Source: Candidatus Regiella endosymbiont of Tuberolachnus salignus (lineage in GTDB: Bacteria; Pseudomonadota; Gammaproteobacteria; Enterobacterales; Enterobacteriaceae). Taken from it: a stretch of 64,000 nt of DNA. The stretch spans positions 868,001-932,000 of the forward strand of contig NZ_OZ026542.1 in assembly GCF_964020115.1 (NCBI RefSeq). Reading direction: 5' to 3'. Below are positions 38,616 to 47,805 of the stretch, piece after piece (positions within the stretch are counted from its first letter, which is position 1; the number at the start of each line of letters is the position of its first letter). The notes under the pieces were generated by a model, which was not told the origin of the DNA, made no database searches, and was given only the letters and a program-made list of their open reading frames with translations. The translations under genes and the position numbers were made by a program.

Positions 38616-39743
38616 ATGAAAAAACGTTTATATTCTGTTAATAATTGGCGGATTGATCTTTATTCCGGTTGCATGACTCATCAATATTCTGGTGAGACAA
38701 GACGCCTTGGTGAGTATCAACTAAAATTGCTCGATATCTTGTTACAGCATGCAGGCGAGATCCTTTCTCGTGATCAACTGACCCATTTAGTGTGGGAAAA
38801 ACGTGTGATTGGTAACAATAGCCTGCCCAATGCAATTCATACCTTGAGGAGCGCACTGAATGATAATAAAAAACAACAGCGTATTATTCAAACCATCCCT
38901 AAAAAAGGTTATTTATTCGATGCTTCTTATTGTATCGCTATCGAACAAGAGGATCCCTCATCGGCAAATGAAAACATTCATCCGAAAAATATACCCTTCG
39001 CCTTTGAAGTTGCCGCTAGGCGGCCAGGGCGACCGACCGATGAGCGTAGACAACTACGTGATTCGGCGAGCACCCGCAGCCAACAACGTGGCGGCTTCAA
39101 AGGCGAAGGGTATAACCTCACTGATGACAATAATCATGATGCAGATAAAGATCAAAATAAACAATATCAAGATAATAACAGCGCTTTTCAGCCAGCTGAA
39201 AAAGATCGCTTTCAGCTGACAGTAACCCATAGCCCAAACTTTAACACGAAAAAATCGATTCTGGTTTCTTGGTGGTTGTTGGCAAAAAAAATATTTTTAT
39301 TAGCGAGAGTCAAAATAATTTTCACTCTTTTATTAACGATTGCGGTCAGTGGCTGCATTCTGTTTGTTATCAATCCTCATAGCCATTCATCACCCCATTT
39401 CTTTGCCGAAGAACAAAAACAGAATCTTTATAGCCATATCCGTTTATTTCAAATAAAGGATATGACGCAGCGCATAAAAAATGAAGACGATCTTCATGAT
39501 AGATTAAAAGATACGCTGTTTTTACTTAATAAAAACAGTAAAGCAAAAAAAATGCGCTTGAGTATTTATTATCATCTATCACTACGTAAACTCGATTACA
39601 CCTTCGTCATTGAGAATGATTGTAAAAAACAACAGCTCAATATGAGCATCTATCATTGGCGTCTTGACAATAAAAATCTAAATCATCTCATTTACCGTGA
39701 AACAGAGAGAAAAATGAATGAAATGCTTCCCTGTGATAACTAA
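38616..39743 (+). CDS. lafZ: ToxR/LafZ-like transmembrane regulator with in-frame PE1 insertion
   Basis: The product has 375 residues. The N-terminal winged helix is of OmpR/CadC/ToxR type (LKLLDILLQHAGEILSRDQL, NSLPNAIHTLRSALNDNKKQ, IIQTIPKKGYLFDA; about 25-110). A linker interrupted by the 41-residue PE1 insert (about 126-166) leads to one membrane helix (IIFTLLLTIAVSGCILFVI, about 230) and a periplasmic domain of about 130 residues. Lateral flagellar clusters carry such a membrane regulator (LafZ) beside lafA, and the divergent position fits. The insert lies in the flexible linker between DNA-binding and membrane parts. Confidence 0.8.
   Translation: MKKRLYSVNNWRIDLYSGCMTHQYSGETRRLGEYQLKLLDILLQHAGEILSRDQLTHLVWEKRVIGNNSLPNAIHTLRSALNDNKKQQRIIQTIPKKGYLFDASYCIAIEQEDPSSANENIHPKNIPFAFEVAARRPGRPTDERRQLRDSASTRSQQRGGFKGEGYNLTDDNNHDADKDQNKQYQDNNSAFQPAEKDRFQLTVTHSPNFNTKKSILVSWWLLAKKIFLLARVKIIFTLLLTIAVSGCILFVINPHSHSSPHFFAEEQKQNLYSHIRLFQIKDMTQRIKNEDDLHDRLKDTLFLLNKNSKAKKMRLSIYYHLSLRKLDYTFVIENDCKKQQLNMSIYHWRLDNKNLNHLIYRETERKMNEMLPCDN
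38990..39114 (+). repeat. PE1 element inside lafZ-like gene (in frame)
   Basis: The unit is 125 bp, TATA to TATA, in gene orientation, with perfect terminal arms CCCTTCGCCTTTGAAG and CTTCAAAGGCGAAGGG. The centre reads GACAACTACG. It encodes [20 protein letters not shown] and the rest of a 41-residue insert without a stop. Confidence 0.95.
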
Positions 39744-40167
39744 TTTTATCCTGTTAATGATAATCCAATGGCTAGCCCCGTCTTCCGTTTTTAGTGCTAG
39801 CGAGTTAACGACAAATAAAAAAATAAATCACCTACAAATTGGTTTTTACGATTTACTGTCGAAAAAAAAAGAAATTTATGATGCCAAAATAGTTATCAGC
39901 CAAAATACACTGATCAGTACTATTATTGATCCAAATGATAATCGCTTTATTTTTAGAGGGAAGTTCGTGCAAAAATCCTTACCAGGACAACAACTTCAAT
40001 ACCATTACACGCCTATTTTTTACCATAATCCCACTTCCGGTCTCATGGTCGATGGATTAATAGATGATTTTACACAGCATAATACGCCCCTTGTTACCCC
40101 AATATGGCTAAACGGACAATTATTAATGTTTGGACAAGGGGGGATATTTGTTGATGAGAACGGATGA
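39718..40167 (+). CDS. Exported protein overlapping lafZ-like gene, hypothetical
   Basis: The product has 149 residues. A signal peptide (MKCFPVITNFILLMIIQWLA, likely cleavage after VFSA) precedes a periplasmic domain of about 120 residues (IGFYDLLSKKKEIYDAKIVI, YTPIFYHNPTSGLMVDGLID). The start lies inside the last 26 bases of the regulator gene in another frame, so translation is coupled. By analogy with ToxR-ToxS pairs it could modulate the periplasmic domain of the regulator; this is inference only. The family is not recognised. Confidence 0.6.
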   Translation: MKCFPVITNFILLMIIQWLAPSSVFSASELTTNKKINHLQIGFYDLLSKKKEIYDAKIVISQNTLISTIIDPNDNRFIFRGKFVQKSLPGQQLQYHYTPIFYHNPTSGLMVDGLIDDFTQHNTPLVTPIWLNGQLLMFGQGGIFVDENG

Positions 40168-40174
40168 TTTTTAT

Positions 40175-40315
40175 TAGACCTCTTTTCAAACCTACTGCGT
40201 GACGCTAATTCTGCATTGCTCGGTGCTCGTAATCCTCATGTACTGCATGGCAACGAAGCGCCCCCGCCGGGCACCTTGACTTAGCATAACGAACTACGGT
40301 TTGGAAAGAGGTCTA
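40175..40315. repeat. Family D palindromic repeat
   Basis: About 141 bases run from TAGACCTCTTTTCAAACCTA to GGTTTGGAAAGAGGTCTA, with inverted ends. Relatives occur at 49606-49717, 52641-52783 and 61389-61533, all sharing a GCGTTGCCCGGTGCG-like centre and ATGTACTT. Confidence 0.85.
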
Positions 40316-40323
40316 TTCAAAAA

Positions 40324-40394
40324 AGTAGACTCCTGGCAAAACCTACTGAAGATTTAACTTCGTACCACGCAGTAGGTTTTGCCAGAAGTCTACT
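40324..40394. repeat. Family E palindrome
   Basis: AGTAGACTCCTGGCAAAACC pairs with GGTTTTGCCAGAAGTCTACT, giving a long hairpin between the laf region and the yegP-like gene. A diverged copy is at 47430-47500. It may terminate transcription of both convergent genes. Confidence 0.8.
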
Positions 40395-40399
40395 AAAAA

Positions 40400-40747
40400 T
40401 TACAGTTCCTTATCGCTAAGATCGCGCACATCCGTTGTCTTGCCATTACGGCTAACAGAAGCAATCCCCTTTTGGGCTGCTGCATCAGAACTGTAAAATT
40501 CGCTCTTACCAATGACTTGATGATTTTTAGCTTTCAATAAGAAATAAGGTTCATTTCTAACATTAAGCTTCACTTCATATTGCTTTTCATCGGGGGAATT
40601 CGTTTGTACCGAAGCGATACCATTTTCTGCCGAGGCTTTACTAACATACATCTCACTCGTCAAGATAATCTCGTGGTTGCCTGCTTTTAAATTAAAATAA
40701 TATTGCCCGTTTTTCGCTTTTTTAATTTCATAGTAACCGTTAACCAT
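40400..40747 (-). CDS. yegP: DUF1508 (YegP-like) protein
   Basis: The product has 115 residues made of two DUF1508 repeats: GYYEIKKAKNGQYYFNLKAG, then HEIILTSEMY-S-ASAENGIASV, and a second YEVKLNVRNEPYFLLKAKNH, QVIGKSEFYSSDAAAQKGIA. This is the whole of the usual protein length. The function is unknown; the fold is a small alpha/beta unit. AAGGAAAAT precedes the ATG. Confidence 0.88.
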   Translation of the reverse strand: MVNGYYEIKKAKNGQYYFNLKAGNHEIILTSEMYVSKASAENGIASVQTNSPDEKQYEVKLNVRNEPYFLLKAKNHQVIGKSEFYSSDAAAQKGIASVSRNGKTTDVRDLSDKEL

Positions 40748-41089
40748 GATATTTTCCTTTTTTGTTGGCTGGAAATCTCTAACCAGTTTAGTCTAGGTTA
40801 ACAATTTTGCTGTTATTTAGAGCAATATTTGTTCTTCTGAAAGGAAATTTTACCTTAACCTGTTATTTTTTGGGGTAACGTGGTGATCCCTCTTTTTTTG
40901 CGATATATTTTATCCAATGTGCTGTAAAACCCAACCTTTCAAGGCAGGCTCCCCTCAACAATTTCAGTCGGAGAACCTGTCAACGCACAATCAGTATCAA
41001 GAGCCATCAACATCAATAAGAGCAGCCACCCTTACCCATCGGGGATAATTGGAAGATCAACCTGAATAAAATGAAATAGCATTAGCCGA
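40748..41089. other. Non-coding region upstream of mrdA
   Basis: No gene is seen in these 342 bases. In E. coli rlmH and rsfS precede mrdA; neither is here. The stretch should contain the promoters of the divergent yegP-like gene and mrdA. Confidence 0.4.
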
Positions 41090-43000
41090 ATGAAAAAAAA
41101 ATGTACCCCTTTTCGTGACTACTCAGCAGAGTCTGACCTTTTCGTTCGCCGTGCTTTAATTGCCGTTTTTGGTGTTCTAGTGTTAAGCGCGGTTTTAATC
41201 GCGAATTTATACCATCTGCAAATTACTCGTTTTGAAATTTATCAAACACGTTCTAATGAAAATCGCATCAAACTGGTTCCCATTGCGCCAAGTCGTGGCA
41301 TTATTTATGCCCGTAATGGCGAGCCATTAGCGTTAAATCGTACTATTTATCAGCTGGAATTGATGCCAGAAAAAGTAGAAAATTTGCCCGCAACACTGGA
41401 AGCATTACGGCCAATCGTTGAATTGACCGACGAAGATATCGCTAACTTTGAAAAAGAACGCAAACGTTCACGCCGTTTTACTTCAATTGTACTAAAAACC
41501 CCTCTTACCGAAGTACAGGTTGCGCGTTTTGCCATCAATCAATTTAATTTCCCCGGTATAGAAGTCAACGGTTATCAACGGCGTTATTATCCCTATGGGG
41601 CTAGCTTGACTCATGTCATCGGCTACGTTGCCAAAATCAACGATAAAGAAGTGGAACGCCTCAATAAAGAAGGCGTACTAGCGAATTACGCCGCAACGCA
41701 TGATATAGGTAAATTGGGAATAGAACGTTATTATGAATCCATTTTACACGGCAAAACAGGTTATGAAGAAGTGGAGGTTAATAATAGAGGCCGAGTGATA
41801 AGGCAATTAAAGGAGCAGCCTCCGCAAGCGGGAAAAGATATTTACTTAACATTGGATCTAAAATTACAAATCCACATCGAAAAATTAATTAGTGGCAGCC
41901 GTGCTGCCGTGGTGGTGACTGATCCACGATCCGGCGGTATATTAGCTTTGGTGTCTAATCCAAGCTATGACGCAAATTTATTTGTCAATGGCATTTCGAC
42001 GAAAAATTATCAAACATTACTCAATGATCCTAACCGCCCTCTCATCAACCGTGCTACTCAAGGCGTTTATCCGCCCGCCTCAACGGTCAAACCTTATATC
42101 GCAGTTTCAGCACTGAGTGCCGGAGTGATCAACAAAAATACCAGCCTGTTTGATCCTGGCTGGTGGCAATTGCCTGGCTCAGAAAAACGCTTTCGTGACT
42201 GGAAAAAATGGGGTCATGGTCGTGTCAATATTGTGAAAGCCATAGAAGAGTCATCCGATACTTTTTTTTATCAGATAGCGTACGACATGGGTATTAATCG
42301 ATTATCGGAATGGATGACAAAATTTGGTTATGGTGAGTACACTGGCATCGATTTATCCGAAGAAGCTTCCGGTGTAATGCCAACCCGTGAATGGAAGCAA
42401 AAACGTCATAAAAAACCTTGGTATCTAGGAGATACTATCCCCGTCGGCATAGGTCAAGGTTATTGGAGCGCAACCCCCATTCAAATGGCAAAGGTATTAA
42501 TGACACTAGTCAACAACGGGGTTGTCAAAAGCCCTCATCTATTAGCAAACACAAAAATAGAGGGCGTATTGATACCTTACCAACAGAAAGAACTGGTTCA
42601 GATGAGCGATATTGATTCTCAGTATTGGGAAATAGCAAAAGAAGGGATGTATGGTGTTGCTAATCGTCCTAATGGTACCGTTCACAAAAGTTTTGCTGAC
42701 GCCCCTTATAAAGCGGCGGTTAAATCAGGTACTGCACAGGTTTATAGTTATGAAACCTACAATGCAAGTAAAATTGCCGAACGTTTGCGCGATCATAAAT
42801 TAATGACGGCCTTTGCCCCTTTTAATAATCCAAGGGCAGCCGTTACTATTGTGTTAGAAAACGGGGGCTCGGGTGCCAGTATAGGGAGTATTACACGCCA
42901 GATCCTCGACTATGCGCTGCGCAATGACAACGAAAAAACATTACCGAATGCAGAGCTTCAGCTCTCGAACACAGAAAGGCCATTACGCGATGACGGATAA
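41090..43000 (+). CDS. mrdA: Penicillin-binding protein 2 (elongasome transpeptidase)
   Basis: The product has 636 residues, as in E. coli PBP2. It has an N-terminal membrane helix ([20 protein letters not shown]), the dimerisation domain ([31 protein letters not shown]) and the transpeptidase domain with SxxK (ASTVK, Ser about residue 331), SSD ([10 protein letters not shown]) and KSGTAQ. It cross-links lateral-wall peptidoglycan with RodA. Retention implies a rod-shaped, walled cell. Its end overlaps mrdB by 11 bases. Confidence 0.97.
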   Translation: MKKKCTPFRDYSAESDLFVRRALIAVFGVLVLSAVLIANLYHLQITRFEIYQTRSNENRIKLVPIAPSRGIIYARNGEPLALNRTIYQLELMPEKVENLPATLEALRPIVELTDEDIANFEKERKRSRRFTSIVLKTPLTEVQVARFAINQFNFPGIEVNGYQRRYYPYGASLTHVIGYVAKINDKEVERLNKEGVLANYAATHDIGKLGIERYYESILHGKTGYEEVEVNNRGRVIRQLKEQPPQAGKDIYLTLDLKLQIHIEKLISGSRAAVVVTDPRSGGILALVSNPSYDANLFVNGISTKNYQTLLNDPNRPLINRATQGVYPPASTVKPYIAVSALSAGVINKNTSLFDPGWWQLPGSEKRFRDWKKWGHGRVNIVKAIEESSDTFFYQIAYDMGINRLSEWMTKFGYGEYTGIDLSEEASGVMPTREWKQKRHKKPWYLGDTIPVGIGQGYWSATPIQMAKVLMTLVNNGVVKSPHLLANTKIEGVLIPYQQKELVQMSDIDSQYWEIAKEGMYGVANRPNGTVHKSFADAPYKAAVKSGTAQVYSYETYNASKIAERLRDHKLMTAFAPFNNPRAAVTIVLENGGSGASIGSITRQILDYALRNDNEKTLPNAELQLSNTERPLRDDG

Positions 43001-44102
43001 TCACCAAAAACAGGCGCTATTGTCTAAAATTCATATCGATATGCCGTTACTTATCTGTATTTTGCTTTTATTAGCTTATAGCGCCTTTATTATGTGGAGT
43101 GCCAGTGGGCAGGATGTCGGCATGATGGAGCGTAAGATCACACAGATAGTGTTCGGTTTGTTTACGCTGTTGCTGATGGCGCAAATCCCGCCACGAACCT
43201 ACGAGAGCTGGGCTCCTTATCTTTACCTTATTTGTATTGTTTTACTGGTGCTGGTTGGTGTATTTGGCCAAATCAGCAAAGGAGCAAGGCGCTGGCTTGA
43301 TCTCGGTTTTATCCGTTTTCAACCCTCCGAAATTGCTAAAATTGCAGTACCTTTGATGGTGGCACGTTTTATGAATCGTGATCTTTGCCCGCCATCGTTT
43401 AAAAATACCCTGATCGCCCTCATTCTTATTTTTACCCCCACTTTACTGGTAGCAACACAACCCGATTTGGGCACCGCGATCCTTATTGCACTCTCTGGCT
43501 TATTTGTGCTGTTCCTCGCAGGAATGAGTTGGCGTTTAATTAGCGTTGCTGTTTTATTGGTCGCTGCCTTTATTCCTATTCTTTGGTTTTTTTTGATGCA
43601 TGATTATCAACATGATCGCGTCATGATGCTGCTTGATCCGGAAAAAGATCCTTTGGGGGCAGGGTATCACATTATCCAATCAAAAATTGCCATTGGCTCC
43701 GGGGGATTATTCGGTAAAGGTTGGTTACATGGTACTCAGTCACAGTTAGAATTTTTACCTGAACGCCATACTGACTTTATTTTTGCTGTCTTGGCGGAAG
43801 AATTAGGATTATTCGGCGTATTAGTTTTATTAGTACTTTATTTATCTATCATTATGCGAGGCTTGATCATCGCCGCTCGTGCACAAACCACTTTTGGCCG
43901 TGTGATGATCGGAGCCTTGATGCTGATTTTGTTTGTTTATGTTTTTGTTAATATTGGTATGGTAAGTGGGATCTTGCCCGTTGTGGGCGTACCTTTGCCG
44001 TTAATTAGTTACGGAGGCTCAGCCCTCATTGTCTTAATGGCCGGATTTGGCATTATTATGTCAATACATTCCCATCGAAAAATGTTATCCAAAAATTTAT
44101 AA
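42990..44102 (+). CDS. mrdB: Rod shape-determining glycosyltransferase RodA
   Basis: The start is ATG 42990 ([20 protein letters not shown]), which overlaps the mrdA end and gives 370 residues, the E. coli length; the longer frame from 42912 is rejected. It is a SEDS-family membrane protein with about ten helices. Signature segments are [55 protein letters not shown] and [19 protein letters not shown]. It polymerises lipid II glycan strands with PBP2. Confidence 0.97.
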   Translation: MTDNHQKQALLSKIHIDMPLLICILLLLAYSAFIMWSASGQDVGMMERKITQIVFGLFTLLLMAQIPPRTYESWAPYLYLICIVLLVLVGVFGQISKGARRWLDLGFIRFQPSEIAKIAVPLMVARFMNRDLCPPSFKNTLIALILIFTPTLLVATQPDLGTAILIALSGLFVLFLAGMSWRLISVAVLLVAAFIPILWFFLMHDYQHDRVMMLLDPEKDPLGAGYHIIQSKIAIGSGGLFGKGWLHGTQSQLEFLPERHTDFIFAVLAEELGLFGVLVLLVLYLSIIMRGLIIAARAQTTFGRVMIGALMLILFVYVFVNIGMVSGILPVVGVPLPLISYGGSALIVLMAGFGIIMSIHSHRKMLSKNL

Positions 44103-44171
44103 AATCGAGACATCCACTTTTGTTATAGTGGCGGCACTATTGACTTGTTTTTACTGATAGCGGGACAGCTG

Positions 44172-45392
44172 ATGAAACATATTTTTAATTCATTTTTAAT
44201 CAATAGCATCGTGTTTTTCAGTGCGATGGTGATAGGTACCACTTCTTTCGCGGACACCTCTTTTACAAAAAATACCAGTTTAAATAATCCTCTCCCTAAC
44301 GTACCTAAAATAAACGCTGAAGCTTATATTCTGATGGATTATCATTCAGGCCAAGTTTTAGCAGAAGACAATGCAGATGCCCGACGTGACCCCGCCAGTC
44401 TCACTAAAATAATGACAAGTTATATTATTGGGCAAGCTGTTAAATCAGGAAAAATCAGTCATAGTGATCGGGTTACCATCGGTACCGATGCATGGGCAAC
44501 CGGTAATCCTCAATTCAAAGGCTCTTCCTTGATGTTCCTCAAACCAGGTGATAGCGTTTCTGTTGCTGATCTGAGTCGAGGCATTAATCTACAATCCGGT
44601 AATGACGCCTGTGTTGCTATGGCCAATTATGTTGCAGGTGATCAAGATCACTTTGTTAGCCTAATGAATAATTATGCAGCGACCCTCGGACTACAAAATA
44701 CACATTTTAAAACCGTACATGGATTAGATGCACAAGGGCAGTACAGTTCAGCGCGTGATATGGCATTGATTAGCCAAGCATTGATTCGCGATGTACCTGA
44801 AGAATACGCTATCTATAAAGAAAAAGAATTTACCTTCGATAAAATTCGGCAACGAAACCGTAACGGTTTACTTTGGGATAAAGATTTGCAGGTTGATGGG
44901 ATCAAGACCGGCCATACTAAATCAGCAGGTTATAATCTCGTTACCTCGGCAACCCAAGGATCCATGCGTTTGATCTCGGTAGTATTGGGTGCTAGTTCAA
45001 GTAAAAAACGTGAAATCGAAAGCAAAAAATTGCTGACATGGGGTTTTCGTTTTTTTGAAACCGTGGAGCCTTTGAAAGCCAGTAAAGAATTTGCCTCAGA
45101 GCCTGCTTGGTTCGGCGACAGTGATCGCGTTCAATTAAGTGCAGAAAGAGATGTCTACTTAACTATTCCACGCGGTAGAATCGCTGATTTGAAAGCCAGT
45201 TATGTTCTCAATAGCACGGAGCTCCACGCCCCTCTGGTAAAAAATCAAGTGGTAGGTACCATTAATTTTCAACTTGATGGTAAAACCATCGATCAGCGTC
45301 CTTTAGTCGTCATGAGTGAAGTAAAAGAAGGTGGTATCTTCAGCCGTGCTCTCGACCATATCATTCTGCTATTTCATCGCTGGTTCGGTTAA
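44172..45392 (+). CDS. dacA: D-alanyl-D-alanine carboxypeptidase PBP5/6 type
   Basis: ATG 44172 gives a proper signal peptide ([20 protein letters not shown], cleavage after SFA); 44145 is rejected. The 406-residue product has SxxK in [15 protein letters not shown] in [11 protein letters not shown] and KTG in [13 protein letters not shown]. It has the PBP5 C-terminal beta domain and an amphipathic anchor ([17 protein letters not shown]). It trims pentapeptides in the periplasm. In E. coli rlpA lies between mrdB and dacA; only 69 bases remain here. Confidence 0.96.
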   Translation: MKHIFNSFLINSIVFFSAMVIGTTSFADTSFTKNTSLNNPLPNVPKINAEAYILMDYHSGQVLAEDNADARRDPASLTKIMTSYIIGQAVKSGKISHSDRVTIGTDAWATGNPQFKGSSLMFLKPGDSVSVADLSRGINLQSGNDACVAMANYVAGDQDHFVSLMNNYAATLGLQNTHFKTVHGLDAQGQYSSARDMALISQALIRDVPEEYAIYKEKEFTFDKIRQRNRNGLLWDKDLQVDGIKTGHTKSAGYNLVTSATQGSMRLISVVLGASSSKKREIESKKLLTWGFRFFETVEPLKASKEFASEPAWFGDSDRVQLSAERDVYLTIPRGRIADLKASYVLNSTELHAPLVKNQVVGTINFQLDGKTIDQRPLVVMSEVKEGGIFSRALDHIILLFHRWFG

Positions 45393-45412
45393 AAAAGGAA
45401 TAAAAATAAATA

Positions 45413-45676
45413 ATGAAAACAAAATTAAATGAACTGCTTAAATTTCCTTGTTTTTTTACCTACAAAGTAATGGGGATCGCTGATCCAAAATTACCTGATC
45501 AGGTGGTTGAAGTAGTGCAACGCTACGCGCCAGGAGATTACGCACCGAAAGTGACAACCAGTAGCAAAAACCGCTATCATTCGATCTCTATTACCATTAA
45601 AGCGGTGAATATTAAACAAATAGAAACCTTATATAGAGAATTGGCAGATCTGCCGTTGGTTCGTGTGGTCTTGTAG
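45413..45676 (+). CDS. ybeD: DUF493 protein YbeD
   Basis: The product has 87 residues, the usual length, and is collinear with E. coli YbeD ([56 protein letters not shown]). It has a ferredoxin-like regulatory fold of unknown function. Its TAG stop (45674-45676) is the first three bases of a family C palindrome. It lies between dacA and lipB as in E. coli. Confidence 0.94.
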   Translation: MKTKLNELLKFPCFFTYKVMGIADPKLPDQVVEVVQRYAPGDYAPKVTTSSKNRYHSISITIKAVNIKQIETLYRELADLPLVRVVL

Positions 45677-45765
45677 CCAAATCATTTTAACTTGATTTAA
45701 GTGTTGTCGGCGCTTACCGTACTATAACTCTTCGCCTTGAATAAAATTAAAATGATTCGGCTATA
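45674..45765. repeat. Family C palindromic repeat
   Basis: The unit of about 92 bases runs from TAGCCAAATCATTTTAACTT to AAAATGATTCGGCTATA. Its first bases provide the ybeD stop codon. Relatives are at 47655-47757 and 60818-60921, with a short form at 17601. Confidence 0.8.
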
Positions 45766-45784
45766 CAAATATAAATGAAATGCT

Positions 45785-46438
45785 ATGTCAACATGTTCGC
45801 CTCCAGAGCACATTATTTTGCGACAACTCGAGTTAAAACCCTACCATCTGGTATGGCAGGCGATGCACGATCTGACAGAACAGCGCAAGCCAACAACGCT
45901 AGACGAAATCTGGCTGGTACAACATCACGCTATTTTTACCCAAGGGAAAGCGGGTAAAGCTGAACATCTCCTGGCACCGGGTGACATTCCGGTTTTTCAA
46001 AGTGATAGGGGAGGACAAATTACGTATCATGGCCCTGGTCAGCAGGTGATGTATTTGATGATAGATCTCAACCGGTTAAAGATCAGCCCACGTCAATTAA
46101 TCACAGCAATGGAAAAAACAGTAATACAAACATTAGCTTGTTTCGGTATTCTTTCTTACGCTGATGCTAAAGCGCCTGGTATTTATGTTCAGCAACAAAA
46201 AATTTGCTCTTTAGGCTTACGAATACATAAAGGTTGCTCGCTACATGGATTAGCACTGAATGTCGCCATGGATCTCACCCCTTTTTCGTCTATCAATCCT
46301 TGCGGTTATGCGAATATGAAAATGACGCAAGTCAGTGCATTGGTGAGTAGCCCTATTACGCTTGAAGAGATACAACCGATTTTGGTCAAAAAATTTATCC
46401 AACAGCTTGGTTACCGCAACCTCCTCCAACTCCAATAG
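45785..46438 (+). CDS. lipB: Octanoyl transferase
   Basis: The product has 217 residues. LipB signatures are present: [20 protein letters not shown], the acyl-binding Lys in [20 protein letters not shown], and the catalytic Cys in [14 protein letters not shown]. It transfers octanoate from acyl carrier protein to lipoate-dependent enzymes, and LipA then inserts sulfur. The family C repeat lies between ybeD and this gene. The start at 45785 has only a weak ribosome-binding site. Confidence 0.95.
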   Translation: MSTCSPPEHIILRQLELKPYHLVWQAMHDLTEQRKPTTLDEIWLVQHHAIFTQGKAGKAEHLLAPGDIPVFQSDRGGQITYHGPGQQVMYLMIDLNRLKISPRQLITAMEKTVIQTLACFGILSYADAKAPGIYVQQQKICSLGLRIHKGCSLHGLALNVAMDLTPFSSINPCGYANMKMTQVSALVSSPITLEEIQPILVKKFIQQLGYRNLLQLQ

Positions 46439-46450
46439 AAATTTTATAAT

Positions 46451-47416
46451 ATGAACAAACCGATCCACATCGAGCCAGGAATAAAATACCGTGATGCCGA
46501 TAAAACAGCATTAATTCCGGTTAAAACGGTGATGAGCGAGCCTGAGCCATTATTAGCTAAGCCTGACTGGCTGAAAATAAAACTGCCGGTTGATTCCCAT
46601 CGTATTCAAGCCATCAAAGCCGCCATGCGTAAAAATGGTCTGCATTCGGTATGTGAAGAGGCATCTTGTCCTAATCTCTCTGAATGTTTTAATCATGGTA
46701 CCGCGACTTTTATGATATTGGGCGCCATCTGCACTCGCCGTTGCCCCTTTTGTGATGTTGCGCATGGGCGTCCCCTGCCACCCGATAGCAATGAACCCAA
46801 AAAATTGGCGCAAACCATTAAAGATATGGGATTACGTTATGTGGTGATCACCTCGGTAGATCGTGATGATTTACGTGATGGCGGCGCGCAACATTTTGCT
46901 GATTGTATTTCAGCGATCCGCGCAGAAAATCCAGACATTAAAATTGAAACATTAGTACCCGATTTTCGTGGACGTATGGATCGGGCGTTGGATATTTTAG
47001 TTAAAACCCCCCCTGATGTATTTAACCACAATCTGGAAAATGTGCCCCGAATTTACCGGCAAGTACGTCCAGGCGCAACCTATGAAAAGTCTCTAAAACT
47101 ATTGAAAGCTTTTAAAGCGGCACACCCCAGTATCCCAACCAAATCAGGCCTCATGGTGGGGTTAGGTGAAACTAAAGCAGAGATTATTGAGGTTATGCAA
47201 GATTTACGTCGCCATGATGTCACTATGTTAACCTTAGGACAATATTTACAACCAAGTAGGCACCATTTGCCCGTGCAGCGTTATGTGAGTCCAAGTGAAT
47301 TTGATGAAATGAAAGAACAAGCTACGGCGATGGGATTTACTCATGCGGCTTGTGGTCCTCTTGTTCGTTCTTCTTATCATGCCGATTTGCAGGCTAAAGG
47401 GATAGATGTGAAATAA
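46451..47416 (+). CDS. lipA: Lipoyl synthase
   Basis: The product has 321 residues. The auxiliary cluster motif is [13 protein letters not shown] and the radical-SAM motif is [10 protein letters not shown], followed by the usual [20 protein letters not shown] and [17 protein letters not shown] near the end. It inserts two sulfur atoms into octanoyl groups on 2-oxoacid dehydrogenases. It begins 12 bases after lipB and is probably co-transcribed with it. No clear ribosome-binding site precedes the ATG. Confidence 0.97.
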   Translation: MNKPIHIEPGIKYRDADKTALIPVKTVMSEPEPLLAKPDWLKIKLPVDSHRIQAIKAAMRKNGLHSVCEEASCPNLSECFNHGTATFMILGAICTRRCPFCDVAHGRPLPPDSNEPKKLAQTIKDMGLRYVVITSVDRDDLRDGGAQHFADCISAIRAENPDIKIETLVPDFRGRMDRALDILVKTPPDVFNHNLENVPRIYRQVRPGATYEKSLKLLKAFKAAHPSIPTKSGLMVGLGETKAEIIEVMQDLRRHDVTMLTLGQYLQPSRHHLPVQRYVSPSEFDEMKEQATAMGFTHAACGPLVRSSYHADLQAKGIDVK

Positions 47417-47429
47417 CGTCACTCTCGAA

Positions 47430-47500
47430 AGAAGTCTACTATTTTCAGCCCCTGCTAAAGAAGATTTCAAACACACAGTAGGTTATGCAAGCAGTCTAGT
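47430..47500. repeat. Family E palindrome, diverged copy
   Basis: AGAAGTCTACT at the left and CAGTAGG... AGTCTAGT at the right repeat the ends of the hairpin at 40324-40394, with several differences. It starts 14 bases after the lipA stop. Confidence 0.6.
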
Positions 47501-47526
47501 GTAATATGCAAACGAATTTGAATTGA

Positions 47527-47654
47527 TATACCCCTCGCCTTTGAAGCCACCACGTTATTGGCTGCGAGCCCTCGCCCGAATCACGTAGTATGTCTACACT
47601 CATCGGGTCTCACGCTCTGGCCGCCTAGCGGCAGCTTCAAAGGCGAAGGGCATA
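47527..47654 (-). repeat. PE1 palindromic element, intergenic copy
   Basis: The unit is 128 bp, from TATACCCCTCGCCTTTGAAG to CTTCAAAGGCGAAGGGCATA. It belongs to the same subfamily as the genic copies but is three bases longer and has GTATGTCTAC in the centre. It lies between lipA and lepA. Confidence 0.9.
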
Positions 47655-47757
47655 TAGCCGAATCAGTTTAATTTGATTCAAGGCGGAGGAGTACAGACAG
47701 TACAAATAGTACGGCAAGCGACGACAACACAGAATTAAATTAAACTGGTTTGGCTAT
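47655..47757. repeat. Family C palindromic repeat
   Basis: The unit of about 103 bases runs from TAGCCGAATCAGTTTAATTT to TTAAACTGGTTTGGCTATA, directly abutting the PE1 copy. It ends 49 bases before lepA and so occupies the promoter region of the lepA operon. Confidence 0.85.
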
Positions 47758-47805
47758 AGTGTATAAAAAACAGCAATCCCCTCTCCTAAGAGCAAGAATT
47801 TATCA

